From: Gnetum montanum
Taxonomy: Eukaryota; Streptophyta; Gnetopsida; Gnetales; Gnetaceae
Direction of reading: 5' to 3'
Length of the DNA stretch: 42,337 bases
Assembly: GCA_015680685.1 (NCBI GenBank)
Contig: MNCI01034697.1
Coordinates: 1,023,487 to 1,065,823 of the forward strand
Position numbers and translations under genes: made by a program
Notes under the pieces: generated by a model
Seen by the model: only the letters and a program-made list of their open reading frames with translations
The model's database searches: none
What the model was told of the DNA's origin: nothing
Shown: piece by piece, positions 11,480-21,330 of the stretch
How the letters are laid out: every line of letters begins with the position of its first letter
How positions within the stretch are numbered: the stretch's first letter is position 1

Positions 11480-11990
11480 TGTTGTATAAAACTTGGATGC
11501 ACCAACAGCAAGAAAGAAAACTCGTTTGAGTAGACTACTGCCTAGGATGCCTCCCATATGGGTATGAAAACTCAGGAATAGTCTCAGCTAGAGAGGGCTA
11601 TGTGACGTTGAAAAAAAATGTAAATTAAATAGAAAAGTTAAGAAATTTAAATAGAAAATTGTCTTAAATTCCAAGACTTAATGTAAATACAATAATTAAC
11701 TACAAAAATTAAATTTTCCCTAGTTCCCTGCTACTACTACTGATTCATGTTGCTGATTCGTCATGGATGCTGCTATAGCCAACACTACTTGTAGTTGCCA
11801 GGAGAGGGAAAGAGAGAGTTCTATCTGGTGTTCCACTACCACATGCCTTGCCATTGCCTACACACAACCTATCGTTTATGGCAAAAAGCCCAGGGAGGTT
11901 GCCTATTGCAACTTCAACGTTGTTGAAGAAAAGAGAAATAGTGAAAGGAAGAAGAGAAAATATCATGCTCCCTATTGTCTATTGTCACTA

Positions 11991-12028
11991 GTGAGAGAGA
12001 GTGAGAGAGAGTGAGAGAGAGAGAGAGA
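11991..12028 (+). repeat. GA microsatellite in family A 5' LTR
   Basis: Three copies of GTGAGAGAGA followed by a GA run. The partner LTR has only a short GA tract at 5239-5255, so the repeat expanded after insertion. In transcript sense it is a CT-rich tract in the leader. Confidence 0.85.
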
Positions 12029-12510
12029 TATGTCCTTGCTATTGGCTACCACCATCAGCCATTGTCATGGACTATCTACCTTGTTGTTTGTTGTGCATGC
12101 CTGCATGTGGCTGGAAAAGAAGATTGCTCATTGGTTGCCACACTATTCACGACTGAGGTAGACTACCAAGCCAAGAGAGATCATTGATGCTACTGTTAGT
12201 GCTTGGGCATCTGGCACCGCCATTGGGAGAGACTTCCACCACTAGGAGAGGCTACCGTGTGTCATTAAGGCCTGCTACTACCAACGTCGGTGCTTACCGA
12301 TGCTAGAAACTCCTGATGTGCACCGCACAGTTGCCAGACACATGCCTGCAACACAAATGCATTGTTCAGGATTGGATTCACATGGTTCTTGTGCATGCGT
12401 GCTCTCATGCCACCCAAGGAAACTACCATTTGCTAGTTTCAAAGTAGGAAGTTTGATGGTTTCTCATTGTTGCCCCTTGGATGATCCCCTCCATGTCTAC
12501 TCACCTCTTC

Positions 12511-12517
12511 TTTATAG
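12511..12517 (-). promoter_or_regulatory. TATA-like box of family A copy 1 LTR (5' LTR)
   Basis: Minus-strand CTATAAA in the 5' LTR, where the genomic transcript of the element would start. It is followed by a GA-rich leader. Inferred from position and from the matching box in the partner LTR. Confidence 0.45.
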
Positions 12518-12659
12518 TCACATGTTTGTGGTTTAAATGCCCACTACTTGCTCTTGCCACTATTTCCTATAATCATTGATACCTACCCATGTCCACATGA
12601 AATGTCCACCACTTTTGCTGCATCCAACATAACTCTTGCAACTTCTGGTATCCATGAGA

Positions 12660-12805
12660 CTAGAGCAATCTCTTTTTCCATTTGCGTCCTATCCATAGTT
12701 TTCCTACCACAAATTATTTCCAACAACAACACTCCAAAGTTGTATATGTCACTTTTCTTTGTCAACAGCCGAGTCTTGTAATACCTAGTACATTTAACAA
12801 AATTT
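12660..12805 (-). pseudogene. captured receptor-like kinase fragment in 5' LTR
   Basis: This is the second copy of the kinase fragment, reading YYKTRLLTKKSDIYNFGVLL then EIICGRKTMDR and EIALVSW. It is slightly closer to the family consensus than the copy at 5890 (TRLLTKKSD and LVSW are typical). The frame stays open down to 12583, but residues after LVSW no longer look like a kinase. Its presence at the same position in both LTRs shows that it was inside the LTR before this element transposed. Confidence 0.75.
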
Positions 12806-12893
12806 CTATATTTTTAATATAGTCACTGTTGATCATGTTTTATGCACTTTGTTGGTAGGCTCTGTTTTCAACATGTGTGGTTCAAAGGCTTTA

Positions 12894-13178
12894 CTATAAA
12901 TTGAAAAATGGCTCTCCACATACTTTCTCTATTTGTGCATGGTTTCCATGAAAAGTTTCATGGAAAAATAGTAGCAATTTTTGGCTTAGTGTTTTGGTAG
13001 CAGTCACATGTTGTTTTGTGGTTTTTAAGTTTTGTAGTAGAAAGAGATATTTATAAAGCCAGCAATTGGTTGTAGAAGTGAATTTGGATGGGTGATGAAG
13101 TTGTAATCTAGCTTTCAATAAGAAGGAGGATTCACACAAATCTTCTTTACCATGCAAGCCAATCTTGGTTATGGCCAT
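12894..13178 (-). other. conserved small open frame in 5' LTR U3
   Basis: Partner of 6159-6383: 94 codons starting MAITKIGLHGKEDLCESSFL and otherwise nearly identical in translation. No known domain is seen. Having it open in both LTRs despite other changes is mildly suggestive but not proof of coding. Confidence 0.3.
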
Positions 13179-13581
13179 CTAATCCCACCTAAAATGATGC
13201 TTTTGCTTTTGCTAAATTCATGACCACCTCTATTTTATTTTTTTAAACAGATAGGATTCTACCAAAATAACATTTGTTTTAATTAATTAATTAATAGTTT
13301 AATGCAAAAACATGGACTTTACAGACCAATGGCTAATAGTACCTCCCAAAGCTTTCTTTGCCTAACACCACCTTTCCAGAGCTTTCTTTTGCTTGGGTCG
13401 GTTGACATCTATGTATTTGTTTATTTTCCAATTGTTGTAAAGTAAGATCAAAACTTAAGATTGTTGAAGAATAAGTGCCTATTGGTAAAAATAGCAGACT
13501 TATAGGACTTCTAATTTTTATGATATTCAAACTTATTCAAACATGGTCCCATGCCTATCATGGGTGAGGTTAACATCAACA

Positions 13582-13606
13582 CTTAGCCCCCAAACTTTAA
13601 TTACAT
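13582..13606 (-). repeat. extra polypurine-tract segment outside the 5' LTR
   Basis: These 25 bases are nearly identical to 6811-6835, the polypurine tract and preceding internal bases, but lie outside the outer end of the 5' LTR. Similarity stops abruptly at about 13606. Either another element body once continued here (a tandem LTR-body-LTR array now truncated) or the cDNA end kept its primer tract. Confidence 0.7.
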
Positions 13607-16174
13607 CCACTTTAGACTTGAACATGTAATTTCATAAAGATATTACTATTAAATTGCTCAAGATGCCTTTCAAGAGAAAAACACAAGCTCTTACACAACT
13701 AAGAAATAGTTGTCTAGAATTGCAAGAAATTAAAGTTATAAGACTAATTAGAGAATCCAAAAATTAGATGCTAAGCACACTACTATCTAAACTATTAGTT
13801 AAGAAACTAAGACAAAATGAAGAAAAAAAGGAACCCACAAGATTTGAACAAAGTAGCTAAATTAATGTTGCAATTAGCAAGCCATTTTACAAGTAATCTT
13901 CAATATTTCTTCTTAATTTTCCCCCTCCCCTCTTTTAACCCTTAAATACCTTTTTATGGTCACTTTTTGGTAGTTACAAATGTTATCAGAAATGAGAATT
14001 TAGTTACAACTACTATAAAAATAAAAGCCATAGTTACCAAATGTCCCATTCATATAGGACATTGAATAACTATTCCATGAATTTCCTTTCTTCTTAAATA
14101 AGAACTTATTTTTTTGAAATCATTTACATTAATTTAGTGTATTATTTTAGGGGTTAGATGGTAGGCCTTGCTTATCTTATTTGTACATATGGGTGCTATA
14201 AATGATTCTACATATTCTACAAGGCTACAAGGTAATTTTGAAGTAGGGCTATACATATCAAAGATACAACATTACATGGTACCATTTTATTAGCATAAAG
14301 GCAGCCCAGTGGAAGAAGTAGGCAGGTAGCAGATGTTGTGCAATTTTATTCGATATCTAGTGTACCTCTATGGTGATGTATGCGTGTTGGTAGAAGAGGA
14401 TAATCTAATAGAAGTTTTGTCTACCTCTGCTTCACATTAGAAGGCAAAACATAGAAGAATAAAGCACTTTAAAGTATCCCATGTTCCAAATGCATCCATT
14501 GATGCTCGAATTATTCTTGAAGGAATTAGGGTGACTTTGGGAAAGGATATGATAGGGTTATAGGACCAAAAAGATTTGTTTACTATGCCAATACTAGGGC
14601 CCTTCTTTAGCCAAGGCCACCAATGATGTGTCTTCATCACCTCCTAAATTTAGAGAATGTCGTGCATACATCAAAACTTGGACACTCTTAATTGATCTCC
14701 TAAGCTTTCTTCCGCTTCCATGATTAAAGAATGGTACCAACATTATGCTATTAATTTCTCTCATCTCAAGAACAATGACTTTATTTTCTCCCTAAAACAT
14801 TCTAGATTGCCGAAGCTCCAAACATACGAGAAATTCAGTAATTTGATTAAATCAAGGTCCAAACAAGAGCAAAGGTAGTTAAGCCTAGATTTTAACCTCC
14901 AATAAGCAGAGGATAGGACCCTTTTGTCTTTTATGCAGGCATTGCCCGAGATATGTAGTTTTTTGAAATATCGGCCAATTTGGAATTTTGATAATGTCAC
15001 TAAAGAAGTAGCAAAAAGTTCCCTTGAACACCTGAAGAAGGTTGTGGTAGTAGTTAATCTTTCTTCTATCACAGTAAAACTGATTTGTGATCATAAGGTT
15101 CATGATGTGGTTATGGGAGGCTTTAAGCTTTCTTTCTTCTTCTTTTAAAAAATAAGTGCAATTCAGAGGCTATGACTAACTTGTAGATTTGTATTTCCTT
15201 TCCCTTTAAAAGCATGTATTTGCATTTATAGAACTACCAAGAAAATCTTCCATAGAAATGAGGAAAGAGCAGGGAAACTAAAGATTAGTTTTGACATAAT
15301 AAGCATCAATAATCAACGTTGATCTTGACAAAAAGTGTTTAGAGCAACTATGCCTTCAATTACACACTAAAATGCGTTTCTCATAGTGAACTACGCCAAA
15401 ATTGTAGTCCATAATATAAGACCCTACCTCTAATGCTAGAGTTGTGATTCACTTGGAACTTTAAATGATAGTTTTACCCAAAACACACACTAGTGATAGT
15501 TCAATAAAGAAGATTGTCCACATCAGAGTGCGATCAACTACCAATTCAAATATCATTATTCTAGTTTGATTAAATTGGAAGTACATAACAAGAGCTTGTC
15601 TTTTTGATAAGGAGCTACTTGGTCAGCAAGTTGTGATTCAAAGCCAATGCTTGTGTTGTTGGACTCCAAATCACTTTCATATTTGGTAGAAAATAAAGAT
15701 GATATATCAAATTCATATTCCAAAGTTATTTCTCTGTCATCATTATCTTGAAGATCATACATGCCTATTGCACTGAGTGTTGCCAATGCATGCCACTAGC
15801 TTACAATAGCTACAATTCCTTGAGCTCTATGAGTGGATTTGACTATTGTTCTTAGCTAGAGCACCACACACACTGCTCCATGATAGAACACACAAAATCT
15901 ATGACTTATTTTACACAACTAATAGTTACAAGGCTTGTGTTCCTTTATAAAAAGTGACACATCTGATGTTGCTTCTAAAAACCTTCCATAATGTTGAACA
16001 TTAACAATTTGGAGATTGCACACCAAGTTGAATAAATACAACTAGATAGAAAAACTATGGTTAAGTAAAACCATAAGACAAGGGTGACCATTAAAGTAAT
16101 CAGATTTTTCCATCATAGATCTTGATGGATGAATAGCCTTTCTATAATATAGGCATAAACATGCAAAGTATAAT
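13607..16174. other. unassigned AT-rich spacer between the two family A elements
   Basis: No recognised gene or repeat is seen. Open frames are short: 14437-14640 (minus), 14924-15148 (plus) and 15556-15786 (minus, 76 codons, acidic). None resembles a known family. A pyrimidine run lies at 13918-13936. It may be old host or decayed repeat DNA into which the plus-strand element inserted at 16175. Confidence 0.5.
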
Positions 16175-16787
16175 TGTTGATGTGAACATCACCCATGCTA
16201 GGCACGAGGCCATGACTTATTAGTTTAATGACTAGGGTAAAAATTGAATCATCATTAAGGTCCTTGTCTTTAAGTGGTAAGAATCTTCAAATCTTGAGAC
16301 CAAACATTGAAATTCAAGAAGCCACTTTTCCTAAAGAGTTTATAGAGGGAAAGGGATATCTAGGGATGTACTTCTTGGGGTTCATGAGAATCATGCCTTG
16401 TCAAAAATCAAATGCAAAGTATGCTTACCTAGAAATGTGTGGAAGTGGAGCTGTGACAATAAATAAGTAGGTATCAAATTGTTCTATCAGTGAAGTTGGA
16501 AATGAGTAGGAATGTCTAGGGTTGGAAAGTTTGGTGCTGGATTTGTCATTTTTACTTAGGATTCTACAATCGCTATAGATGCTATTGAAGACCAGGGCAT
16601 TGCTTTAGAATGTGCAAACATGGCAACGTGTTGATGGAGGATGTTACACTAAGTGGTTGCAGATGTGGGTAGTTACATTATAGGTGTAGATGTGATGAAG
16701 AATGTGGGCAACACGGCGTAACCAATGTGGGTGAGTGGCGAACGTTAGTGGTGGATGTGGGCATTCATGGCACCGATGGAGAGCCAC

Positions 16788-16794
16788 TATAAAA
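16788..16794 (+). promoter_or_regulatory. upstream TATA box of family A copy 2 5' LTR
   Basis: TATAAAA follows GAGCCAC; the 3' LTR has TATAAAAG at 23422 after GAGCCGT. A second TATA (TATAAAT, 17533-17539 and 24216-24222) is also conserved in both LTRs and sits in a typical plant core-promoter setting (GCATATAAATCC). I cannot tell which one sets the start. Confidence 0.45.
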
Positions 16795-17532
16795 CGAGTG
16801 ATTGTAGCAAGTGAGGGGGACATTGCCAGAGGTCTCCCTCCACCAGCAAGGGCAGACAGTTAGCAAGTGGTAGTGGACGATTGCTCCCTCTTGGGTCCTT
16901 TGAGGGTAGTTAGCAGACATTGTAGATGGTAGTCATGCAACGTGTGGCAGGGATCACTTGGCCTTCCTCTCTTTCTTGAGCAACGAGTAGCATGAGATGA
17001 GGGTTGAGGGTAGCAACATACCATCAAGCAATGATAATGGTCAGTAGTGGGATAGATCTCTCTCTCCCTCTCTTGGTGGCATGCAACTGACATGCAGTAA
17101 GTGGCAACATTTACAGTGTGGCGACACATCAATGAGCAATCACCAACAACTGATAGCCACCAAGTCATCAACAAAAGACGATCATGCAATCTACAAACCA
17201 TGACATTAGCAATTAGTGGTCATGTAGGAGTTGCAGGCAATGATCGTGTAGGCATGTGGTAGCTATTGTAGGTAGGTTAACAGAAGTACACACATCAATG
17301 GTGACACGTGACGTGAACGAAGGTGCATGTGGTATGAGCCAGTGGCCAACAATGAATGGGCAGTAGGAGTTAGCGAACAACACATCAACTCCACTACACT
17401 CCACTCCACTTGTCCACCTCACCTCCATGAGTCGTCCACACTCCCTCATTGTTGATGCTTCCCTAGAAGAGGGATCTATCAACCTTCCTTTTGCCACACA
17501 TCCTTCCCCACTTGCTTCTCCATCTCCATGCA

Positions 17533-17539
17533 TATAAAT
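17533..17539 (+). promoter_or_regulatory. downstream TATA box of family A copy 2 5' LTR
   Basis: CATATAAATCCCCACCC is followed by a pyrimidine-rich stretch and ATTCATCATCA, a plausible plant transcription start. The box is conserved at 24216-24222 in the 3' LTR although the flanks have mutated, which favours it as the core promoter. Confidence 0.45.
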
Positions 17540-18251
17540 CCCCACCCATCCTTCTACCAAATATTCATCATCACATCCTGCCAAGCACAACACCAACATC
17601 AAAGGCAACAATAGCAACATCATTCCTTGTTAGCATAATAATAGTAGTTTGTGTAAATAGAATTTGCATCTTCTTCTTCTTGTTGTTGGTTGGTGCCAAG
17701 GCGAGTGAATGCGAAAATTATAGCAAGCAATGGTAGTAGGAGATTGAGGAGAATTTTAAATTTATATTTACTAGTTATTTTACTATTTTTTATCAAGCCT
17801 TAAAATTTAAGATAGTTATTTGAGTTAAATTTTTTTTCCAATTTTTCAATTTGATTTACTTTTTTGGAACACTACATTGCCCTTTCTAGCTAAGACTATT
17901 CCTAAGTACTATTAGAATTTCCTAAACAAGGAAATAGCTAAGACTATTTCCTATTTTTTTAAAATTATCATTTTCATTACCAAAATTCTAAACTTTTTTC
18001 CCTAGTTCTAATTTTGGTGGTCCTTACCTTAGTCCTGACATTGGTAAGGTGGTTTTCATTAGTTATTCAGTTTTAAAATTTACTTTTTTAAAAATTCTAC
18101 ATTTGCTATTTTCCTTTCAAGGTTTATATATAGAAATTTCAATATTTCTTCAAATAAAAATTTAAAAAATATATAGTATTTAAATATTTTTCTATTTTAT
18201 TTAATTTTTACAATTTATCAACATTTTACATTTCCTATTATTTTTTAGTTT

Positions 18252-19715
18252 ATGAGTGAATCTTCCTATAGAAGATCTCAACAAAGAGCTTTTACTGTTG
18301 CCCCTAGTCGACCAACTACCTATCATTTCACATTAAGAAAACAACAAGCTTCATGTTTCCCAAGTTCTATCCCTAGAAGAACTTGAACTAGGATGGTAGC
18401 CAATCAACCCCTAGCTCCTTTGGTGAGCAACCCTTTTAACTTCACCAACTATCATATTATTCTAAAATCACTTTAAAACATAAATTTGTTTTTCAATCTC
18501 ACAACCCCTACTAGTGATGCTGGTCAACATATACAATGTTTTGAAACCTTACTAGGGATTCATAACATTGTCCAAAATGACATAGCATGTAAGGTATTTG
18601 TGACAACTTTCAAGAGCAAAGCCACCTAGTAGTTTTTGATGCTCCCAAATGCCTCTATCAACTTATGGCAAGAGTTTAAAAATAATTTTATACTTTAGTT
18701 CAATAGGTTCACTAGCCCTGCCATAGCATTAAGCAATTTCACAAGCCTAAGGAAAATACTTGGGGAAAATGGTCATGACTACAACTTAAGATTCCTTCAT
18801 CAACTTTCTTATGTGCTGAATGAGATGTATCTACAACTTGATGGTATCCTCAATTTCTACCTCTCTACCATCGATTCATTCTTTGCCTATGCCATGAAAT
18901 CTCATCCCAACATAATGGAAATACAAGGAGTAATGGCTAAAGCTGTTGAGTGGAAAAAAATTACCTTGATGAATAGCATTCAGATTGAATTTGGGATGAT
19001 GAATGTTAGCAACCCCATATAGTCTACCACTTTTCCATCACAAGTTTTCCCAATGAATAATACTTTGTTCCAAACTTCCACTCCCCTTCAAATAACTTAA
19101 CCTACAAATAGCTATTTTCAAGGTCCCACATCCTCTTCATTTTTACCACCAAATACTAATTTAAGTGATGATTAATCAAAATCCATGATCCAATCTATCA
19201 TAAATTTGAATGGAATATCTATTCCTAATGCATCCACTTGTCAAATAGAAAACCAAATGACGTAAATATTAACTTCACTTCAAAAGCTTTCCAATGATGC
19301 AGTTGAACTAAAGTGAAATAACAATAAAGTCCCTATACAATCTGAAAAGTCAAGCACATCAATCAATGATGATTATTGTCATCTTCATAACATTAGGCAA
19401 CATTTTAAGAAAAATTGTTCTCGATTTGTAGCATTATATGGTGATAATGTCAAAAATCAACAAAGTGGAAAAAGCCCTATTATGGTCCTTAACATACCTC
19501 ATGAAATGCAGAATGAAGAAGTTCCCTCATTGGAACAAGTTATGGTAAGTGATCCTAATTCACATAACACTTACTACCATAGACTTAGTGACATTTTGGA
19601 CATGACACAACAACAAATTAGGAATGATCCTTATACTCCTCCAAACATAAGAGCTCCTAATCAAAATAACACAAATACTCAAACTAGACCATCCCAAGTA
19701 AATTCCCCACAATGA
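18252..19715 (+). pseudogene. gag of family A copy 2
   Basis: The start ATG at 18252 opens MSESSYRRSQQRAFTVAP. The Gag core follows (CFETLLGIHNIVQNDIACKV; MLNEMYLQLDGILNFYLSTI at 18813). At 19378-19419 a zinc knuckle CHLHNIRQHFKKNC has spacing C-x2-H-x4-H-x4-C, the His variant common in plant gypsy Gags. A one-base loss at about 19441 shifts frame after the knuckle. Stops occur near 18384, 18474 and 18629. After 19482 the text (PHEMQNEEVPSLEQVMVSDP) is the Gag-PR spacer. Copy 1 encodes the same protein. Confidence 0.8.
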
Positions 19716-19799
19716 CCAAACCCCGCTTCTGTACTTAAAAGAACTTCACCTCAATAAGAAGCTAGAGATGAACATAAGACTTATGATCTAGTTGAGGAT

Positions 19800-20591
19800 T
19801 TGAAAATAGTTAAACCTAACATTTCAATGTATGATCTTCTACATTTTAATGAAATGAAATATGTGATTAAAAAGAGAGTTCTTACACCTAAAACCAATAA
19901 AGAAAAATCTCCAACAACTAAAAGGCAAGTTCATTTTGCAGAAAATCCTAATACACCATCGATACAAAATGCAAGTAATTCCATGTTGAACAAGAAAGAG
20001 CAACCTCATTTCCTGACAACTTTTATTATTTTGGGAAATAATGTTCACAATTGTTTAATGGATTCTGATGTAACTATTAGTGTCATGCCACTTGAGGTAT
20101 GTAAAATCCTAGAAGCATGACTACTACCACAAGCAAGAAGTGTAATACAACTCAATGGATCTAATGTACCTGTCGTATGGTCATTAAAAGGAGTAAAAGT
20201 ACAACTTAAAAAATACCCTACTTTTACATGTTATACATATATTTTAGTAGTTGATATGTCATCCACTTATGGTGTGCTTTTATTTAGGACTTTTTGAGCC
20301 ACGTTTGTAGGCTTCTTTAGGTCAAATTTCTTAGAATTATTAATTTCTATTAAAGGAAAATTTGAATACATGGTCATACCAAGAGAGCCTTTCTATAAAC
20401 AAGTAGTAACAAATTTTGATCAACAAAATCAATCTTTGAAAAATCAAAATACTAATATTTATATTGGAGTTGTTGAAGTTAGGCTTTGCAAACATGTTAT
20501 AAATGACCATGAGAGTGCAATTTTAGAAATAAATCCTTGTGCTTCTAGTGAATGTGAAGAAATCCATGAAGATACCTTGCCTTACTATTAA
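19800..20591 (+). pseudogene. aspartic protease region, family A copy 2
   Basis: In order: NISMYDLLHFNEMK, KKEQPHFLTTFIILGNNVHN, the active-site segment LMDSDVTISVMPLEV, a stop after KILEA (near 20118), then VVDMSSTYGVLLFRTF followed by a stop, and the conserved tail YMVIPREPFYKQVV at 20370. The catalytic triplet is Asp-Ser-Asp instead of Asp-Ser/Thr-Gly, a different loss from the Asn-Ser-Arg of copy 1. The frame is shared with the downstream linker. Confidence 0.75.
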
Positions 20592-20612
20592 CATGATAAA
20601 AAAATATTTCTT

Positions 20613-21330
20613 TTGGGTGACCCACCACCATTAGAAGATGACAATAATATAAATGAGATCCCAACCATTAAAATATTAGGTGTGCCAGAGTTTGATGACA
20701 TATCTATTGAACATATTCCTAGAGAAGAAAATTATATTCATGATTTATTAACTCAAATGGCCACTACTCTAGATGTCCCTTTTAGACATAATGCTTGGGA
20801 TTCTAAAACCATTATTGAAAGGGTTAACTCCTATTTTATTCCAGATAATATCTTTTCTTTCCAAGTTTTGATGATGATGATCATATTCATGAATTTTTAT
20901 TTTTCAAGAATAAATTTAGTGATTACTATTTTAAAGTTTCTCAAATTAATAAAGAAGCTATGTTAAAGGATGTCATATTTTTCAAATCTAGTCCTCATTA
21001 AAGAACAAACAAGTGAATTATGATTATGTATTAATTTTCATAATCTTAATCATTGACAAATTGTTAAAAGATGATTTGACAAGAAATATGCAAGTAAAGT
21101 CTTTAAAATAGGAGATCTAGTCCTAAAAGAGATAGAGCATCTAGTCAAATAGATCCACAAACTAAGTTTTCTCCTAACTTGTTAAGTCCATTCCAAGTTA
21201 TAGATGTGATTGGCCCCAACATTTACAAAATTGTTGATTTGCAAGGATATAAGTTACATAAAAATTTTAATGCATTTTATCTAAAGTATTTCTACTCAAG
21301 TGTCCCACCTGGACACTTGGTACATCCTTA
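20613..21330 (+). pseudogene. RNase H/integrase linker and integrase C-terminus, family A copy 2
   Basis: The open part 20613-20966 reads SIEHIPREENYIHDLLTQMA then IPDNIFSFQV, i.e. the end of RNase H (HxPR-E-N-x-x-A-DxL) and the linker that precedes the integrase finger in intact relatives. It then passes through stops to KVFKIGDLVLK (21096) and, after a frameshift near 21131, FQVIDVIGPNIYKIVDLQG and FNAFYLKYFYSSVPPGHL to the stop at about 21330. The integrase core is absent. It retains more of the RNase H tail than copy 1. Confidence 0.75.

Larger units (their letters stand above)
4721..13581 (-). mobile_element. family A LTR retrotransposon, copy 1 (non-autonomous Ty3/gypsy type)
   Basis: Left (3') LTR 4721-6810 and right (5') LTR 11480-13581 are direct repeats of about 2.1 kb, bounded by TGTTGATG...CATCAACA (the inner end at 11480 is slightly eroded). 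A polypurine tract abuts the left LTR. On the minus strand the 4.67-kb body carries gag, protease, a short RNase H/integrase linker and the integrase C-terminus; RT and the integrase core are absent. The same architecture recurs in the plus-strand copy at 16175. No target duplication is found: 4716-4720 is GTAAA and nothing similar follows 13581, where a second polypurine-tract copy lies instead. Confidence 0.88.
11480..13581 (-). repeat. 5' LTR of family A copy 1
   Basis: This is the direct-repeat partner of 4721-6810. It has the same order of segments, including the kinase fragment (near 12660-12800), the TATA-like box (12511-12517) and the GA tract, here expanded to three copies of GTGAGAGAGA plus a GA run (11991-12028). 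Its inner end reads TGTTGTATAAAACTTGG, lacking three bases of the consensus terminus. Outside its U3 end (13582-13606) lies a second copy of the polypurine-tract region. Confidence 0.87.
16175..17960 (+). repeat. 5' LTR of family A copy 2, eroded
   Basis: This aligns with 22653-24683 from the first base up to about 17905 (CTTTCTAGCTAAGACTATTC), then loses the last ~110 bases of the LTR. A ~47-bp local duplication of AGCTAAGACTATT follows (17889 and 17936). Compared with the 3' LTR it also lacks a segment of roughly 110 bases near 16490. The true inner end and the primer site can therefore not be placed. Confidence 0.75.

Noticed and set aside
11991-12028. Possible CRISPR-like or satellite array
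   Set aside because: Only a short GA microsatellite; there are no spacers. No CRISPR array, tRNA or rRNA gene was seen anywhere in the window.
15556-15786. Acidic 76-codon minus frame in the spacer
   Set aside because: No family is recognised and no partner copy in the window allows a conservation test; kept only as a mention in the spacer entry.
16860-17623. Minus-strand frames of 113-136 codons in the copy 2 LTRs (also 23296-23733)
   Set aside because: His/Cys/Ser-rich text from biased LTR sequence; the frames are not preserved between the 5' and 3' LTRs.
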